A stretch of DNA of 64,000 nt from NCBI GenBank assembly GCA_023395555.1, contig JAEWYQ010000004.1, positions 1-64,000 on the forward strand, in the 5' to 3' direction. Shown piece by piece: positions 53,026-62,800 of this stretch (position 1 is its first letter; every line of letters starts with the position of its first letter). The notes under the pieces were generated by a model. It had not been told where the DNA came from and did not search any database. It saw nothing but the letters and a program-made list of their open reading frames with translations. Position numbers and translations under genes: made by a program. This DNA comes from Bacillota bacterium. Its GTDB lineage: Bacteria > Bacillota > Clostridia > Lachnospirales > Lachnospiraceae.

Positions 53026-53892
53026 CTATGCCTGCATCAATCCGGCCACACTTGCGTGAATCCGCTTCGCAATATAGGAATTGTTCATGGTATACAGATG
53101 GATTCCATCCACGCCCTGAGACATCAGATCTACGATCTGGTCAACGGCATAAGCAATCCCGGCATCCCGCGTCGCCTCCGGCGAGTGTTCAAAGCGCTGC
53201 ATCATCTTCGTGAATTTGGCTGGCAAACTGGCGCCGCACAGCGTAACCATGCGCTCAATCTGCGCCTTATTGACCACCGGCATGATTCCCGCCTCAATCG
53301 GCACGGTAATTCCTGCAATCCGCGCCCGCTCCAGGAAGGAATAGAAATAGCTGTTATCAAAGAAAAGCTGGGAGATCAGATGCTGCGCCCCTGCATCCAC
53401 CTTGTTTTTCAGGTTATGAATATCCGTAATCAGATTATCCGAATCAATATGCCCTTCCGGGTAGCAGGCCGCAGATACATGAAAACCGCCCCGTTCCCGG
53501 ATATAGGATACCAGCTCCTGCGCATACCGGAATTCATGCTTGGGAGGAACAGCCGGATTAATATCTCCCCGGAGAGCCAGAATATTTTGAATCCCATTCT
53601 CCCGGAGAAGATCCAGAATCCGGTCAATCTCCTCCCTTGTATAGTTCACGCAGGTGAGATGCGCCAGCGGTTCTATCCCATATTTATGCTTAATTGCGGA
53701 GGCAATATCACAGGTGGAAGTATCCCCTGCATTCCCTCCCGCTCCATAGGTAACACTGATAAAATCCGGCTTCAGCCCCTGCAAATCATCCAGGGTCGCA
53801 TAGATGGTATCGATGGAACTGGTCTTCCTGGGGGGAAACACCTCAAAGGACAGCACTGTCCGCTCTTTTGTAAATAATTCTGCTATCTGCAT
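53026..53892 (-). CDS. metF: Methylenetetrahydrofolate reductase
   Basis: Reduces 5,10-methylene-THF to 5-methyl-THF (methionine synthesis and, in acetogens, the methyl branch). 288 aa. FAD-barrel motifs: SFEVFPPR, ISVTYGAGG, HLTCVNYTREEI and LALRGDINP. The start overlaps the stop of the upstream gene (TGATG), GGAGAG 7 nt before the ATG. No MetV-like partner is visible; the coupled gene upstream is unrelated by sequence. Confidence 0.94.
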   Translation of the reverse strand: MQIAELFTKERTVLSFEVFPPRKTSSIDTIYATLDDLQGLKPDFISVTYGAGGNAGDTSTCDIASAIKHKYGIEPLAHLTCVNYTREEIDRILDLLRENGIQNILALRGDINPAVPPKHEFRYAQELVSYIRERGGFHVSAACYPEGHIDSDNLITDIHNLKNKVDAGAQHLISQLFFDNSYFYSFLERARIAGITVPIEAGIMPVVNKAQIERMVTLCGASLPAKFTKMMQRFEHSPEATRDAGIAYAVDQIVDLMSQGVDGIHLYTMNNSYIAKRIHASVAGLMQA

Positions 53893-55037
53893 CAAAACTC
53901 TCCATTTCCTTTCTCTATGGTTCTCACCCAGCAGCGGCGGCGTTTATGCTGCCTGGTATCATAATGCTTCCACAGAGCCTGCACCTGATAGTTATTCTCC
54001 AGCTCGGGACCGGTCTCCGCGATTTCAAAGCCGTTCTTCCTGGCGGATGCTGCCATGGAATTCATTAAAACCGCCGTCATACCTTTATTCTGCATGCTCG
54101 GCAGCACTCCGATCAGATACAGGTCCAGCACCTTTGTCGTCTTTGCATAGGGAGCCCGGATGATCCGGTACCATCCAAGGGGCAGCAGCCTGCCGTTGCT
54201 TTTCTTCGCCGCCTTATTCAGAGACGGCATGGCAAGGCCAAAGCCCACCACCTGCTCCTCCTCATCCACCAGAAGCTTCAGATATTGGGGATTAATCATT
54301 AGAATAAACTGTTTATAATATTTCATGATCTGCCGGTAGGACAGCTTCACCGTACCGTATAGATTCTCATAGGTGATATTATATAAATCAAAAATCTTTG
54401 TAAGATAAGGCTTGATTTCACTCCGGCTCTTGGGTTCGATCAATCGCACCTTATACTTTTTAAGTACCGCGGCAGAAAGCAAATCGATCTTCTCATTGGA
54501 CTCCTTCGGAATCTTCACCTGAAATTCCACCCAGTCGGTGTCCCTTTGAAATCCCATGGCTTCCATATGCTTTACATAATAGGGATGGTTGTAGATCGTA
54601 AGGAACATCCCTTCCTCCTGAAAGCCCTCCACCAGCATTCCTTCCTGATCCATGTCGGAGAAGCCCAGGGGTCCGTGAATCTCTGCCAGCCCTTCCTGCC
54701 GGCCCCATTCCATCACCGCTTCCAGCAAGGCTTCCGAGACCTTCGGATCGTCGATGAAGTCCAGCCTGGAGAAACGAATTCTCCTGGTATGCCATTTTTC
54801 ATTGGCCGCTTTATTAATAATACCTGCAATTCTTCCGACACACCGGCCGTCCCGGTAAGCCAGAAACTGCTTCGCCCTGCAAAATTCGTAGGCAGGATTT
54901 TTCTTCGGACGAAACATGTCCCGCTCTTCCGACACCAGATCCGGAATGGCCTGCGGAACCTTTCCGTACAGCACCTTGGGAAATTCAGCAAATATCTTCT
55001 GTTCTTTCCTTGTTGTAATTTCTCTGATCTCTATCAT
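53892..55037 (-). CDS. GNAT-like (YghO-type) protein coupled to metF
   Basis: 381 aa. It resembles the YghO-like acyltransferase group: an early segment PKVLYGKVPQAIPDLV, HGPLGFSDMDQEGML in the middle and a GNAT-like end LYLIGVLPSMQNKGMTAVLM. Substrate unknown. The stop codon shares a base with the metF start, so the two are made together, an unusual pairing whose meaning is not clear. GGGGGA precedes the ATG. Confidence 0.75.
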   Translation of the reverse strand: MIEIREITTRKEQKIFAEFPKVLYGKVPQAIPDLVSEERDMFRPKKNPAYEFCRAKQFLAYRDGRCVGRIAGIINKAANEKWHTRRIRFSRLDFIDDPKVSEALLEAVMEWGRQEGLAEIHGPLGFSDMDQEGMLVEGFQEEGMFLTIYNHPYYVKHMEAMGFQRDTDWVEFQVKIPKESNEKIDLLSAAVLKKYKVRLIEPKSRSEIKPYLTKIFDLYNITYENLYGTVKLSYRQIMKYYKQFILMINPQYLKLLVDEEEQVVGFGLAMPSLNKAAKKSNGRLLPLGWYRIIRAPYAKTTKVLDLYLIGVLPSMQNKGMTAVLMNSMAASARKNGFEIAETGPELENNYQVQALWKHYDTRQHKRRRCWVRTIEKGNGEF

Positions 55038-55270
55038 CGCTATCCCCCTATATTTCGCTAAGCCCTATGTCCTATTTTATATCAGGAACGACAATCGTGC
55101 AATCCTATGTTGATTTTTGTCTATAAAAATTATTTCCGTCCGGCATTTCTTCCTTATTTGACTTCCAATCCCTGGAACTGTATAATTTGTACTAATCTGA
55201 TCTAAATTTTTTTCAAAAAATCTGTAAGATATTTTTCTTTCCATAGTCTTATAAACAAAGGGGTGAGAAA

Positions 55271-55929
55271 GTGACTGACATAGAACAAATCTATAAATCC
55301 TACTTCAACGACGTATATTTCTTCCCATAACCATTACAGAGGATAACAGCTCCGTTATTGTACATTTTAAAACTTCCGGGGCCAGATATCGAATTAGCAA
55401 ATCCCGTGCGGAGGATAATTCCGGGTATGTCTATTCCATTTCGCTGTGGGACAGTGTATGGATTAGAAGTGTGTATATAGATCCTTTTAAGGATTTTATA
55501 TTAAATCCAAATGGGGAAACGGTATCCGGCGTATATTTTTCTTCCAACGATGGCAGTGAGGATATTTTAATATACGGCAAAGACCCGAATCCGGGCGGCA
55601 AAAGGATTACACTGCCCCGTTTGTTTTTATCCTATTACGCTCTCCTTGCTGCTTTCCTTGCCGCGATAGCAGGGACTGCCATGTTCTTTTTCCGCAATCA
55701 TCAAAGGATAAAATCGATTATATATAAATTTTTTGCTTTGCCGGCGGCATATCTTTTGGGACATCTTTGTATTAAGGGCTCCTCTTTCCTCTCATACTCT
55801 GCTTCTCGTGATTTTTTTGCAATATTATTAGCAATGCTTCCGATTTACTGCATTATGCTGATGATTGAAAAATTACGGTTCGCCAGAAGGTTAAAGCGAA
55901 GCAAAACAAAGCGTGATACCATGCTATAA
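55271..55929 (+). pseudogene. Fused remnants of an ECF sigma factor and its anti-sigma/membrane partner
   Basis: A GTG start with GGGGTGAG upstream opens MTDIEQIYKSYFNDVYFF, the N-terminus of an ECF sigma factor, and stops after 19 codons. Immediately after, in another frame, begins PITITEDNSSVIVHFKTSGA and a 200-residue stretch with membrane helices to 55929, typical of the C-terminal part of zinc-finger anti-sigma proteins. A deletion seems to have removed most of the sigma gene and the start of its partner, fusing the ends out of frame near 55325. Confidence 0.65.
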
Positions 55930-56079
55930 CAGGCGGCTCTTCGATAGAAGGCAGAATAAATGGAAGAATGCAGCTGCAGCAAATAAGACAGGGACACTCA
56001 GCCCTGTCTTATTTGCTATCATTTCAAATTAATTCTATCCATGTTATATAGCCTTCCGAATATCAGTCATTCCGCTGTA

Positions 56080-56667
56080 TCAGTCCCAGTCCTTATCATC
56101 TGTCTCATAGTCTATGATCGCACCGGTAACAGCATTCACCTCATATTCATACTCGGTTCCGTCAATATAAAACTCTATCTCATATACGGAAACACCGTCT
56201 TCTTTATCCAGCTTGGACTTTGTGAAGGTCACCTGGGATGCCTTATATCCGGCATGGCTCAGTACCTTTTCCTTTGCCTTGGTAATTCCAATCCGATCGG
56301 AGGTCTTGGATTTCGATTCTGCCTGTTTTGATTCCTTCTCCTTTTCCTTGGAGGCGGACTTCTTCTGCTTCATTTTCTCTTGGGAATACTCCGTGATCCT
56401 GCCATTGGATGCATTGATCTCGTACTCGTATTTCTTATTGTCCCAGGTGAACTTGATTTCGTATTCCTCAGTTCCGTCCTCCAGCTCCAGCTTTGCCTTC
56501 GTGAAGGTTACCTCTTTCGACGATGCTCCCGCGTGATCGAGAGCCGTCTTCTTCGCTGTCTCCAAACCGATGCGGGAGGGAGCGGCAGATACGGAAAAAG
56601 CCGGAAGGCTGACACACAGCAGGAGCGCTGCTGCAAATGCATATATTTTTTTCTTCCTGTTATTCAT
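56080..56667 (-). CDS. Secreted protein with two PepSY domains
   Basis: 195 aa. Signal peptide (about 1-28), then two PepSY domains (about 33-92 and 122-190: YEIKFTWDNKKYEYEINA, YEIEFYIDGTEYEYEVNA) joined by a Lys/Glu/Ser-rich linker. The start at 56667 has AGCAGG 8 nt upstream. PepSY proteins are often encoded beside two-component systems, as here. Confidence 0.85.
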   Translation of the reverse strand: MNNRKKKIYAFAAALLLCVSLPAFSVSAAPSRIGLETAKKTALDHAGASSKEVTFTKAKLELEDGTEEYEIKFTWDNKKYEYEINASNGRITEYSQEKMKQKKSASKEKEKESKQAESKSKTSDRIGITKAKEKVLSHAGYKASQVTFTKSKLDKEDGVSVYEIEFYIDGTEYEYEVNAVTGAIIDYETDDKDWD

Positions 56668-56754
56668 AAAAAACACCTGCTTTCTATATGATTTATACTG
56701 ATAGCATATCCTACAAAGATTAAAGCTACATTAAAGCAGATATTTTTTATGTTT

Positions 56755-57207
56755 TTATTTTACCGGAAGACGGAAGGTGAAGGTACTTCCTTTTCCCAGG
56801 GTGCTTTCCACCCCGACCTCACCCCCGTGGAGCCTGGCGATCTGTCTCACCATAGCCAGCCCCAGCCCCATGCTGCCGCTCTCATCCGCCGTACGGGCAG
56901 GATCGGCCTGATAAAACCTGCTCCAGATCCGATTCAGATCCGCGGTGTCGATTCCAATTCCGTCATCCGCTACAGAAAGGAGGATATGGCTCTCCTCCCG
57001 TTCCAATGTCACCCGGATATTTCCCCCTTCTCTGCCGTATTGGTAGGCATTGCTTAGCAAATTACTGAGCAGCCTTGTGATCAGGGTACGGTCAACCATG
57101 GCATGAATGCCCGGTTCCATCTCCGCAAAAAGGCGGATCCCCTTTTTACCGCTTCCGGCCTGCTCCTCGCAGATCATCCCGGTAAGCTCGCTTAAATCCG
57201 CTTCCCC
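56755..57207 (-). pseudogene. Truncated sensor histidine kinase
   Basis: Only the ATPase end of a kinase is left (about 150 codons): N box LLSNLLSNAYQYG, G1 DDGIGI, G2 MGLGLAMVRQ, ending STFTFRLPVK. The sensor, membrane helices, HAMP and phospho-accepting His region are missing. The open frame begins right after a stop at 57208 and overlaps the response regulator gene, so a deletion joined the end of the regulator gene to the middle of the kinase gene, out of frame. Confidence 0.75.
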
Positions 57208-57847
57208 TTATGGTATGAATCAGCTTCGAATCAAATCCGTCATCAATTTTCTTGCGCAGATACCGGATATAGACATCCACCACATTGGAGCCGCCCTCGT
57301 AGTCGAAGTTCCAGATATGGTTTTCAATTTTTTCTCTGGAGAGGACGGTGCCCTTATTCCGGATCAAATATTCCAGCACGGAGAACTCCTTGGCCGACAG
57401 AAAAATCTCCTGCCCGGCCCGCTTCACCACATGCCGGGTGCAATCCACGGATAAATCAGCCACCGTATACACATTGGTTGACTCCCCTGCGCTTTCTCTT
57501 GTCAACACACGGATTCGCGCCAGAAGCTCCTCAAAGGAAAAGGGCTTCACCAGGTAATCGTTCGCTCCCGCGTCCAGCCCGGACACCCGGTCGGATACCG
57601 CGTCTCTGGCTGTCAGAAACAAAACCGGAGTCTTGTCACCTCCAGCCCTCATATACTTCAGAACAGAAAGCCCATCCCTTTTGGGCATCATAATATCTAA
57701 GATCACCGCATCATATTCCGCCACTCTCAGGCAGTCAAGAGCCTCCTCTCCGTCAAAACAGGCATCCACGCCGTAACCCTCCGCGGTCAGCTTCTTTAAG
57801 ATAAGCCGATTCAAATCCCGCTCATCCTCCGCAATCAGTATTCTCAT
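57146..57847 (-). CDS. OmpR-family response regulator
   Basis: 233 aa. Receiver domain 1-120 (acidic pocket AEDERD, phospho-acceptor Asp in ILDIMMPKRDG, Lys in LVKPF) and winged-helix domain about 130-225 (SNVVDVYIRYLRKKI, HTIRGSGF). The last 15 residues are out-of-frame kinase sequence gained by the deletion, but the DNA-binding core is complete. Its cognate kinase is truncated. Confidence 0.88.
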   Translation of the reverse strand: MRILIAEDERDLNRLILKKLTAEGYGVDACFDGEEALDCLRVAEYDAVILDIMMPKRDGLSVLKYMRAGGDKTPVLFLTARDAVSDRVSGLDAGANDYLVKPFSFEELLARIRVLTRESAGESTNVYTVADLSVDCTRHVVKRAGQEIFLSAKEFSVLEYLIRNKGTVLSREKIENHIWNFDYEGGSNVVDVYIRYLRKKIDDGFDSKLIHTIRGSGFKRAYRDDLRGAGRKR

Positions 57848-57916
57848 AGGAAGTCTCCTCTCCTGTGTTCTTTCCTGTGTTCTTGATTCATTATAACGTC
57901 ACACAGCAATAAATTC

Positions 57917-57964
57917 AAATATTTGTTATAATTCAGCTTGCCGGGGCAGTTGTAACAAATATTT
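57917..57964. promoter_or_regulatory. 12-bp perfect inverted repeat between regulator and PFK genes
   Basis: AAATATTTGTTA (57917-57928) and TAACAAATATTT (57953-57964) with a 24-bp spacer, in the divergent region. The spacing suits a binding site for a dimer or tetramer; the adjacent response regulator is a candidate. Confidence 0.55.
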
Positions 57965-57985
57965 AATTAAAAAACCCGTTTTTTA

Positions 57986-58020
57986 TTTACTTATCACCAA
58001 ATTGTGGTACAATATTTGGT
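57986..58020 (+). promoter_or_regulatory. Promoter of the PFK gene with overlapping dyad
   Basis: TTTACT at 57986-57991, a 16-bp spacer and TACAAT at 58008-58013. ACCAAAT (57996-58002) and ATTTGGT (58014-58020) form an inverted repeat enclosing the -10 box, a possible repressor site. Confidence 0.55.
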
Positions 58021-58092
58021 AAGGGCTGCAAAAATAGCGACAAGTAAGAAGTCCTTTAATTCTATCTAAAAGCAAAGGAGTGGAATGATTGT

Positions 58093-59307
58093 ATGGTACT
58101 TGAAGGTAAAGTAGTTGTAGCACAGGGTGGAGGGCCCACTGCAGTAATCAATCAGTCTCTGGTCGGGGCCGTGCTGGAATCAAGAAAGTTTCCACAGATA
58201 ACAAAGGTATATGGCGCAGTAAACGGTGTATCAGGCATTATCAACGAAGACTTCCTGGATCTGACCCAAGAAACAACCCATAATCTGGAGCAGGTAGCAA
58301 TCACCTCCTCCTCTGCTCTGTTTTCCACCCGGGACAAGCCGGACACAGCCTACTGTAAGGAAATCTTCCGGGTATTCCAGGCTCACGGAGTCCGGTATTT
58401 CTTCTACATCGGAGGGAATGACTCCGCTGATACCGTCCGGATTGTTAATGAACAGGCGGAATCCTCCGGCTACGAGTTCCGTGCGATTCATATCCCCAAG
58501 ACCATTGACAATGATTTGATGATGAATGACCATACCCCCGGCTATCCTTCCGCCGCCAAATTCGTCGCACAATCCTTCATCGGTCTGAACCTCGATAACC
58601 GGGCGCTTCCCGGTGTCCATATCGGCGTTGTCATGGGACGGCATGCGGGCTTCTTAACCGCAGCGGCCTCCATTGCACAGAAATATCCCGACGACGGCCC
58701 TCATTTGATCTACCTGCCGGAACGTCATTTTGTAATAGAGAATTTTGCAAGGGATGTAAAGGAAGTCTACGATAAATACGGACGCTGTATCATAGCAGTC
58801 TCCGAGGGAATTCAGGATGAGAACGGAGTTCCCATCGTAACCCGTCTGGTTAAGAGGGATACCGATGCTCACGGCAATACCCAACTGTCCGGAACCGGCG
58901 CCCTGGGCGACCTGCTTGCCCAGGAGATCAAGAACCGCCTGGGCATCAGCCGGGTGCGTTCCGATACCCTGGGCTATCTCCAGCGTTCCTTCATGGGGTG
59001 TACCTCCGAGGTAGACCAGCATGAAGCGCGAGAGGTGGGGGAGAAAGCGGCACAGTTTGCTATCTGGCATAATATAGACGGCTCCATCGTCATTAACCGC
59101 ACCGGTTTTTATTCCGTGGATTACAAGATGACAGATCTTCGCAATGTTGCAGGCAAGACGAAGCTGATGCCTGATAACTTCATCAATGAGCGGGGCAATA
59201 ATGTGACGGATGCCTTCAAATATTATCTGCAGCCTCTGCTGGGCAGTGATATGCCCCAGGCTCATATGCTCCGTGCACCGAGAGCAGAGAAGATATTGAA
59301 TAAATAA
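58093..59307 (+). CDS. pfp: PPi-dependent 6-phosphofructokinase
   Basis: Phosphorylates fructose-6-phosphate, with pyrophosphate rather than ATP as probable donor. 404 aa. QGGGPTAVIN at the N-terminus, IGGNDSADT where ATP enzymes have a Gly in place of the Asp, PKTIDNDL (catalytic TIDND) and MGRHAGFLT. The Asp in GGND is the family marker of PPi use. AAAGGAG lies 12 nt before the ATG. A strong terminator follows. Confidence 0.93.
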   Translation: MVLEGKVVVAQGGGPTAVINQSLVGAVLESRKFPQITKVYGAVNGVSGIINEDFLDLTQETTHNLEQVAITSSSALFSTRDKPDTAYCKEIFRVFQAHGVRYFFYIGGNDSADTVRIVNEQAESSGYEFRAIHIPKTIDNDLMMNDHTPGYPSAAKFVAQSFIGLNLDNRALPGVHIGVVMGRHAGFLTAAASIAQKYPDDGPHLIYLPERHFVIENFARDVKEVYDKYGRCIIAVSEGIQDENGVPIVTRLVKRDTDAHGNTQLSGTGALGDLLAQEIKNRLGISRVRSDTLGYLQRSFMGCTSEVDQHEAREVGEKAAQFAIWHNIDGSIVINRTGFYSVDYKMTDLRNVAGKTKLMPDNFINERGNNVTDAFKYYLQPLLGSDMPQAHMLRAPRAEKILNK

Positions 59308-59312
59308 TAGAC

Positions 59313-59352
59313 AAAATTCCCTCTTTTATCTGTTAAAAGAGGGAATTTTTCA
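59313..59352 (+). terminator. Terminator after pfp
   Basis: AAAATTCCCTCTTTT (59313-59327) / AAAAGAGGGAATTTTT (59335-59350), an A/T-rich symmetrical stem that can work in both directions. Confidence 0.8.
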
Positions 59353-59354
59353 AC

Positions 59355-59435
59355 TTATTTCTTCTTTGTGGAACCTGCTGCCGCTGTTGCACCGCCTTTT
59401 TTCTTGGGGGCCTTTTTCGGATTCTTATCTCCCAT
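59355..59435 (-). CDS. 26-aa basic peptide
   Basis: An excellent ribosome site (AAAGGAGGTGG) 4 nt before the ATG opens MGDKNPKKAPKKKGGATAAA and ends STKKK. Lys makes up more than a third of the chain. The ribosome site argues for real translation. Small Lys-rich proteins of this kind exist in other Firmicutes, by recollection, with no known role. Its terminator would be the same symmetrical hairpin that ends pfp. Confidence 0.6.
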   Translation of the reverse strand: MGDKNPKKAPKKKGGATAAAGSTKKK

Positions 59436-59544
59436 GATGCCACCTCCTTTGTTTGATTTTATGCCGTACATTAAGGCTATTGTACCTTCAATTCAGCATA
59501 AAGTCAAACAAATTTTACACACATAATTCGCCAAGGTGTCATCG

Positions 59545-59557
59545 GGTGTCAGGCACC
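59545..59557. repeat. 13-bp repeat GGTGTCAGGCACC, copy 3
   Basis: Exact copy, intergenic; here extended to GGGTG/CACCC and enclosed by the inverted repeat CGCCAAG/CTTGGCG, giving a cruciform-like structure. Confidence 0.85.
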
Positions 59558-59751
59558 CTTCCTCAGCTTGGCGGCGATATACAATATTACAAGAACCACA
59601 ACTGAAATAATAGTCCTGACCAGAAACTTTTCCTTTGTTCGTGTCCCTATTTCTCCATGCATTGATCGATTTATACCGGCAGAAAAATTAAGCATTGGAT
59701 GTACTAATAAGGTTTATACAAAATGGTACTTGTTATTATGAGATTGCTATA

Positions 59752-59806
59752 CAAAATAAAAATACCGCACCCTCTGCCGGGCTTACTTACAGCACAGCCA
59801 GAGGTG
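59752..59806 (-). terminator. Terminator after ileS
   Basis: On the minus strand CACCTCTG (59806-59799) pairs with CAGAGGGTG (59776-59768) with one bulge, then TATTTTTATTTT. Confidence 0.65.
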
Positions 59807-59849
59807 GATTTTATTCCTCCTCCGGCTGCAATTTTTCGTTATTTTAAGC

Positions 59850-62800
59850 CTATGCTTTGCCTATTTTAATAACCACATCACCATCATCCGCTTGCACCGT
59901 CACCGTTGTCAACGGATCAGCAACACCTTCCAGCCTGCTTAAGGTTTCCCTGCAGATATATTCTGCCCAGCCTTCGGGGAATTCACCCTCCGGCTCGATC
60001 AGAATCGTATCCATGATATCGCATCCCATCTGCTTTCTGGCATCCTGGATATTACGAACGATGTCACGTGCCAGACCTTCCCGCTTCAGCTCTTCTGTAA
60101 TGGTCAGGTCTAGGGAAACCACGATTCCCTGATCGCTTGCCACATGCAGGCCTTCCTTCGCCTGATAGGTAACAAGAATAATATTTCCATCAAAGCTTTC
60201 TTCCTGTCCATCAATATTTAGAAGGACTTCACTGCCTCTGAATTCAAAACGCCCGCTTTTCACCGCCTTAATGATTTCAGGCAGTCTCTGAGGGTATCTG
60301 CTGCGAATCTCATTGAAATTAGGATCATACTTCACAGCCGCAACGCTTCCGATCTCATCCAGTATTTCTACATTCTTAACGTTCAATTCCTCCGCTATCA
60401 CATCCTTAAATTCCTCAATCGTAGTATTCATGGCGGAATCTGCCACAACGACCTTGAGCACGCTTAAGGGCTGACGGTTCTTAATTCTGTTCTTATTACG
60501 AATGGTTCTGGACAGATAGATGATTTTCTGCGTCAAATCCACCTGCTTTATTAATGCCTCGTCCCTGAATGCCTCCGGAATTGCCGGCCAGCCCTCCAGA
60601 TGCACAGAGAAGCCTCCCGTCAGGGTCTTATAAATCTTCTCTGCCATAATGGGCGCCGCGGGTGCAAATAATTTTGTCATATTGACCAGCACATAATAAA
60701 GAGTCTCGTATCCGTTCCGCTTGTCCTCCGACATACCGCTGCCCCAGAATCTTCTTCTGGATCTGCGGATGTACCAATTGGTAAGGCCATCCACCAGGGT
60801 TAGCAGTTCGCCCACATACCGGTTCACCTGATAAGCATCCATGTTGGCAGTAACCGTCTCTGCCGCATTATAAAGCATAGCCAGAATCCACTTATCCAAT
60901 TGGTTATTCGTCTTCGGTTCAACCAGGGCGTCGGGCTTGAAGCCGTCAATATTAGCATAGGAAATATAGAAATTACATGCATTCCAAAACGGCAGGATAA
61001 TCTGCTGGTATGCTTCCTGAATTCCGCTTTCATCAAAAAGCAGATCCCCGATCAGCATGGCATTGGTCTGGTACAGATACAGCCGGAAGGCATCCGTTCC
61101 GTGGGTTTTCATTAATTCCATGGGGTCCGTATAGTTCTTGGAGGACTTGGACAATTTCTTGCCGTCCTTCGCCAGAATTGTTCCGTGTACGATACAATTC
61201 TGGAAAGCGGGCTTATCAAATAAAGCCACCGCCAATACATGGAGATAATAGAACCAGCACCTAATCTGTCCCGTATACTCTACGATAAAATCACAGGGGA
61301 AATGGGATTCAAACCATTCCTTATTCTCAAAGGGATAGTGTTTCTGTGCAAAGGGTACGGAGCCGCTCTCGAACCAGCAGTCCAGCACCTCCGGCACTCT
61401 GCTCATGGTGCCGCCGCATTCGCACTGGAAGGCCACCTTGTCCATATGCTGCCTGTGAAGATCCGTCAGCTTCACCCCGCTGGCCTCATAGATCTCCTCG
61501 ATGCTCCCGAACACCCTGCGTTCTCCGCAGTTATCGCATTCCCAGATAGGAATCGGGGTGCTCCAGTATCTGTTTCTGGAGATATTCCAATCCCTGGCAT
61601 TGGTCAGCCAGTTTCCGAATCTGCCATGCTTTACGGTGTCAGGCACCCAATTGATTTCTTCGTTTCGCTCAATCAGGCGTTCCTTCACCTTATCAATATT
61701 GAAGTACCAGGCGTCCATTGCCTTATAGATCAGAGGACGCTTACATCTCCAGCAGTGGGGATAATTGTGCTCAATGGTGCCGTCCGCAACCGCTTTGCCG
61801 CTATCATATAGAAAACGGATCAGAGCCGGATTCGTCTCAATTACATTTTTCTCATTATCCACAGAATAGAAATCCCATACTTCTTCTGTGAATCTGCCCT
61901 TTGCATCCACCGGATTCACCAAGGGAATATTGTTTTTCTTACAGGTCCAGTAGTCATCCTCACCAAAGGCCGGAGCGGTATGCACAATACCAACACCGTC
62001 CTCGGCATCTACATAATCCGCGGCTACCACCCGGAAGGCTCCTTCCGCCTTCTTATCTGCAAAATAGGGGAACAGCGGCTCATAGCCCCAGCCTAACAGC
62101 TCGGTACCCTTGCACTCCTTTACGATATCCGGCGTCTCTCCGAAGATCTTAGGATATTTGGACAGGGTGTTTTTACAGGAAATAAGGATCTCTCCGCCCA
62201 CATTTACGAAGGCATAGTCCAGCTTCTCCCCTACTGCCAGACACAGGTTGGAAGGCAGGGTCCAAGGTGTGGTTGTCCAGGCAAGGAGGTGCACATTCTT
62301 CCCGTCTGCCACCTGTTCCGTCTTGAACTTCACGATAATCCAGCGGTCCTGGCGCAGGCGGGTGGAATCCGACTCTCTGGTGTCCGAGATGGACAGGGAG
62401 GTCTCACAGTGCATACAGTAGGGAGCCACCCGGTAATCCCGGTAAATGTAGCCCTTGTCATAGCACTGCTTGAAGGCCCACATAACACTTTCCATAAAGC
62501 TGGTGTCCATGGTCTTGTAAGCGCCTTCATAGTCCACCCAGCGGGCCATCTGCTCTACGTATTCCTTCCATGCCTCGTTGTTATTGGAAACAATCTCATA
62601 GCATTTTTCATTGAATTTATCAATACCGAGGCTCTTTTCTATCTCATTTTTGTCCTCAATGCCAAGGGAGATCTCCGCCTGGTTCTCAATGGGAAGTCCA
62701 TGACAGTCCCATCCCCATACACGGGGCACCTTATAACCGCGCATCGTCCAATAGCGGGCGGTCATGTCCTTGATAAAGGATACTAAGACGGTACCGTGAT

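Larger units (their letters stand above)
59436..59849. other. Intergenic region with repeat and terminator
   Basis: About 410 bp. It holds copy 3 of the 13-bp repeat within a larger dyad CGCCAAG (59529-59535) / CTTGGCG, and the ileS terminator. I see no gene that I would support. Confidence 0.5.

Noticed and set aside
55079..55270. Gene in the gap before the sigma remnant
   Set aside because: AT-rich; no open frame with a start signal other than the sigma remnant itself.
59500..59700. Minus-strand frame with CGSC and CKIC motifs resembling a zinc finger
   Set aside because: No ribosome site, no clear start codon, and it runs through the 13-bp repeat; most likely chance.
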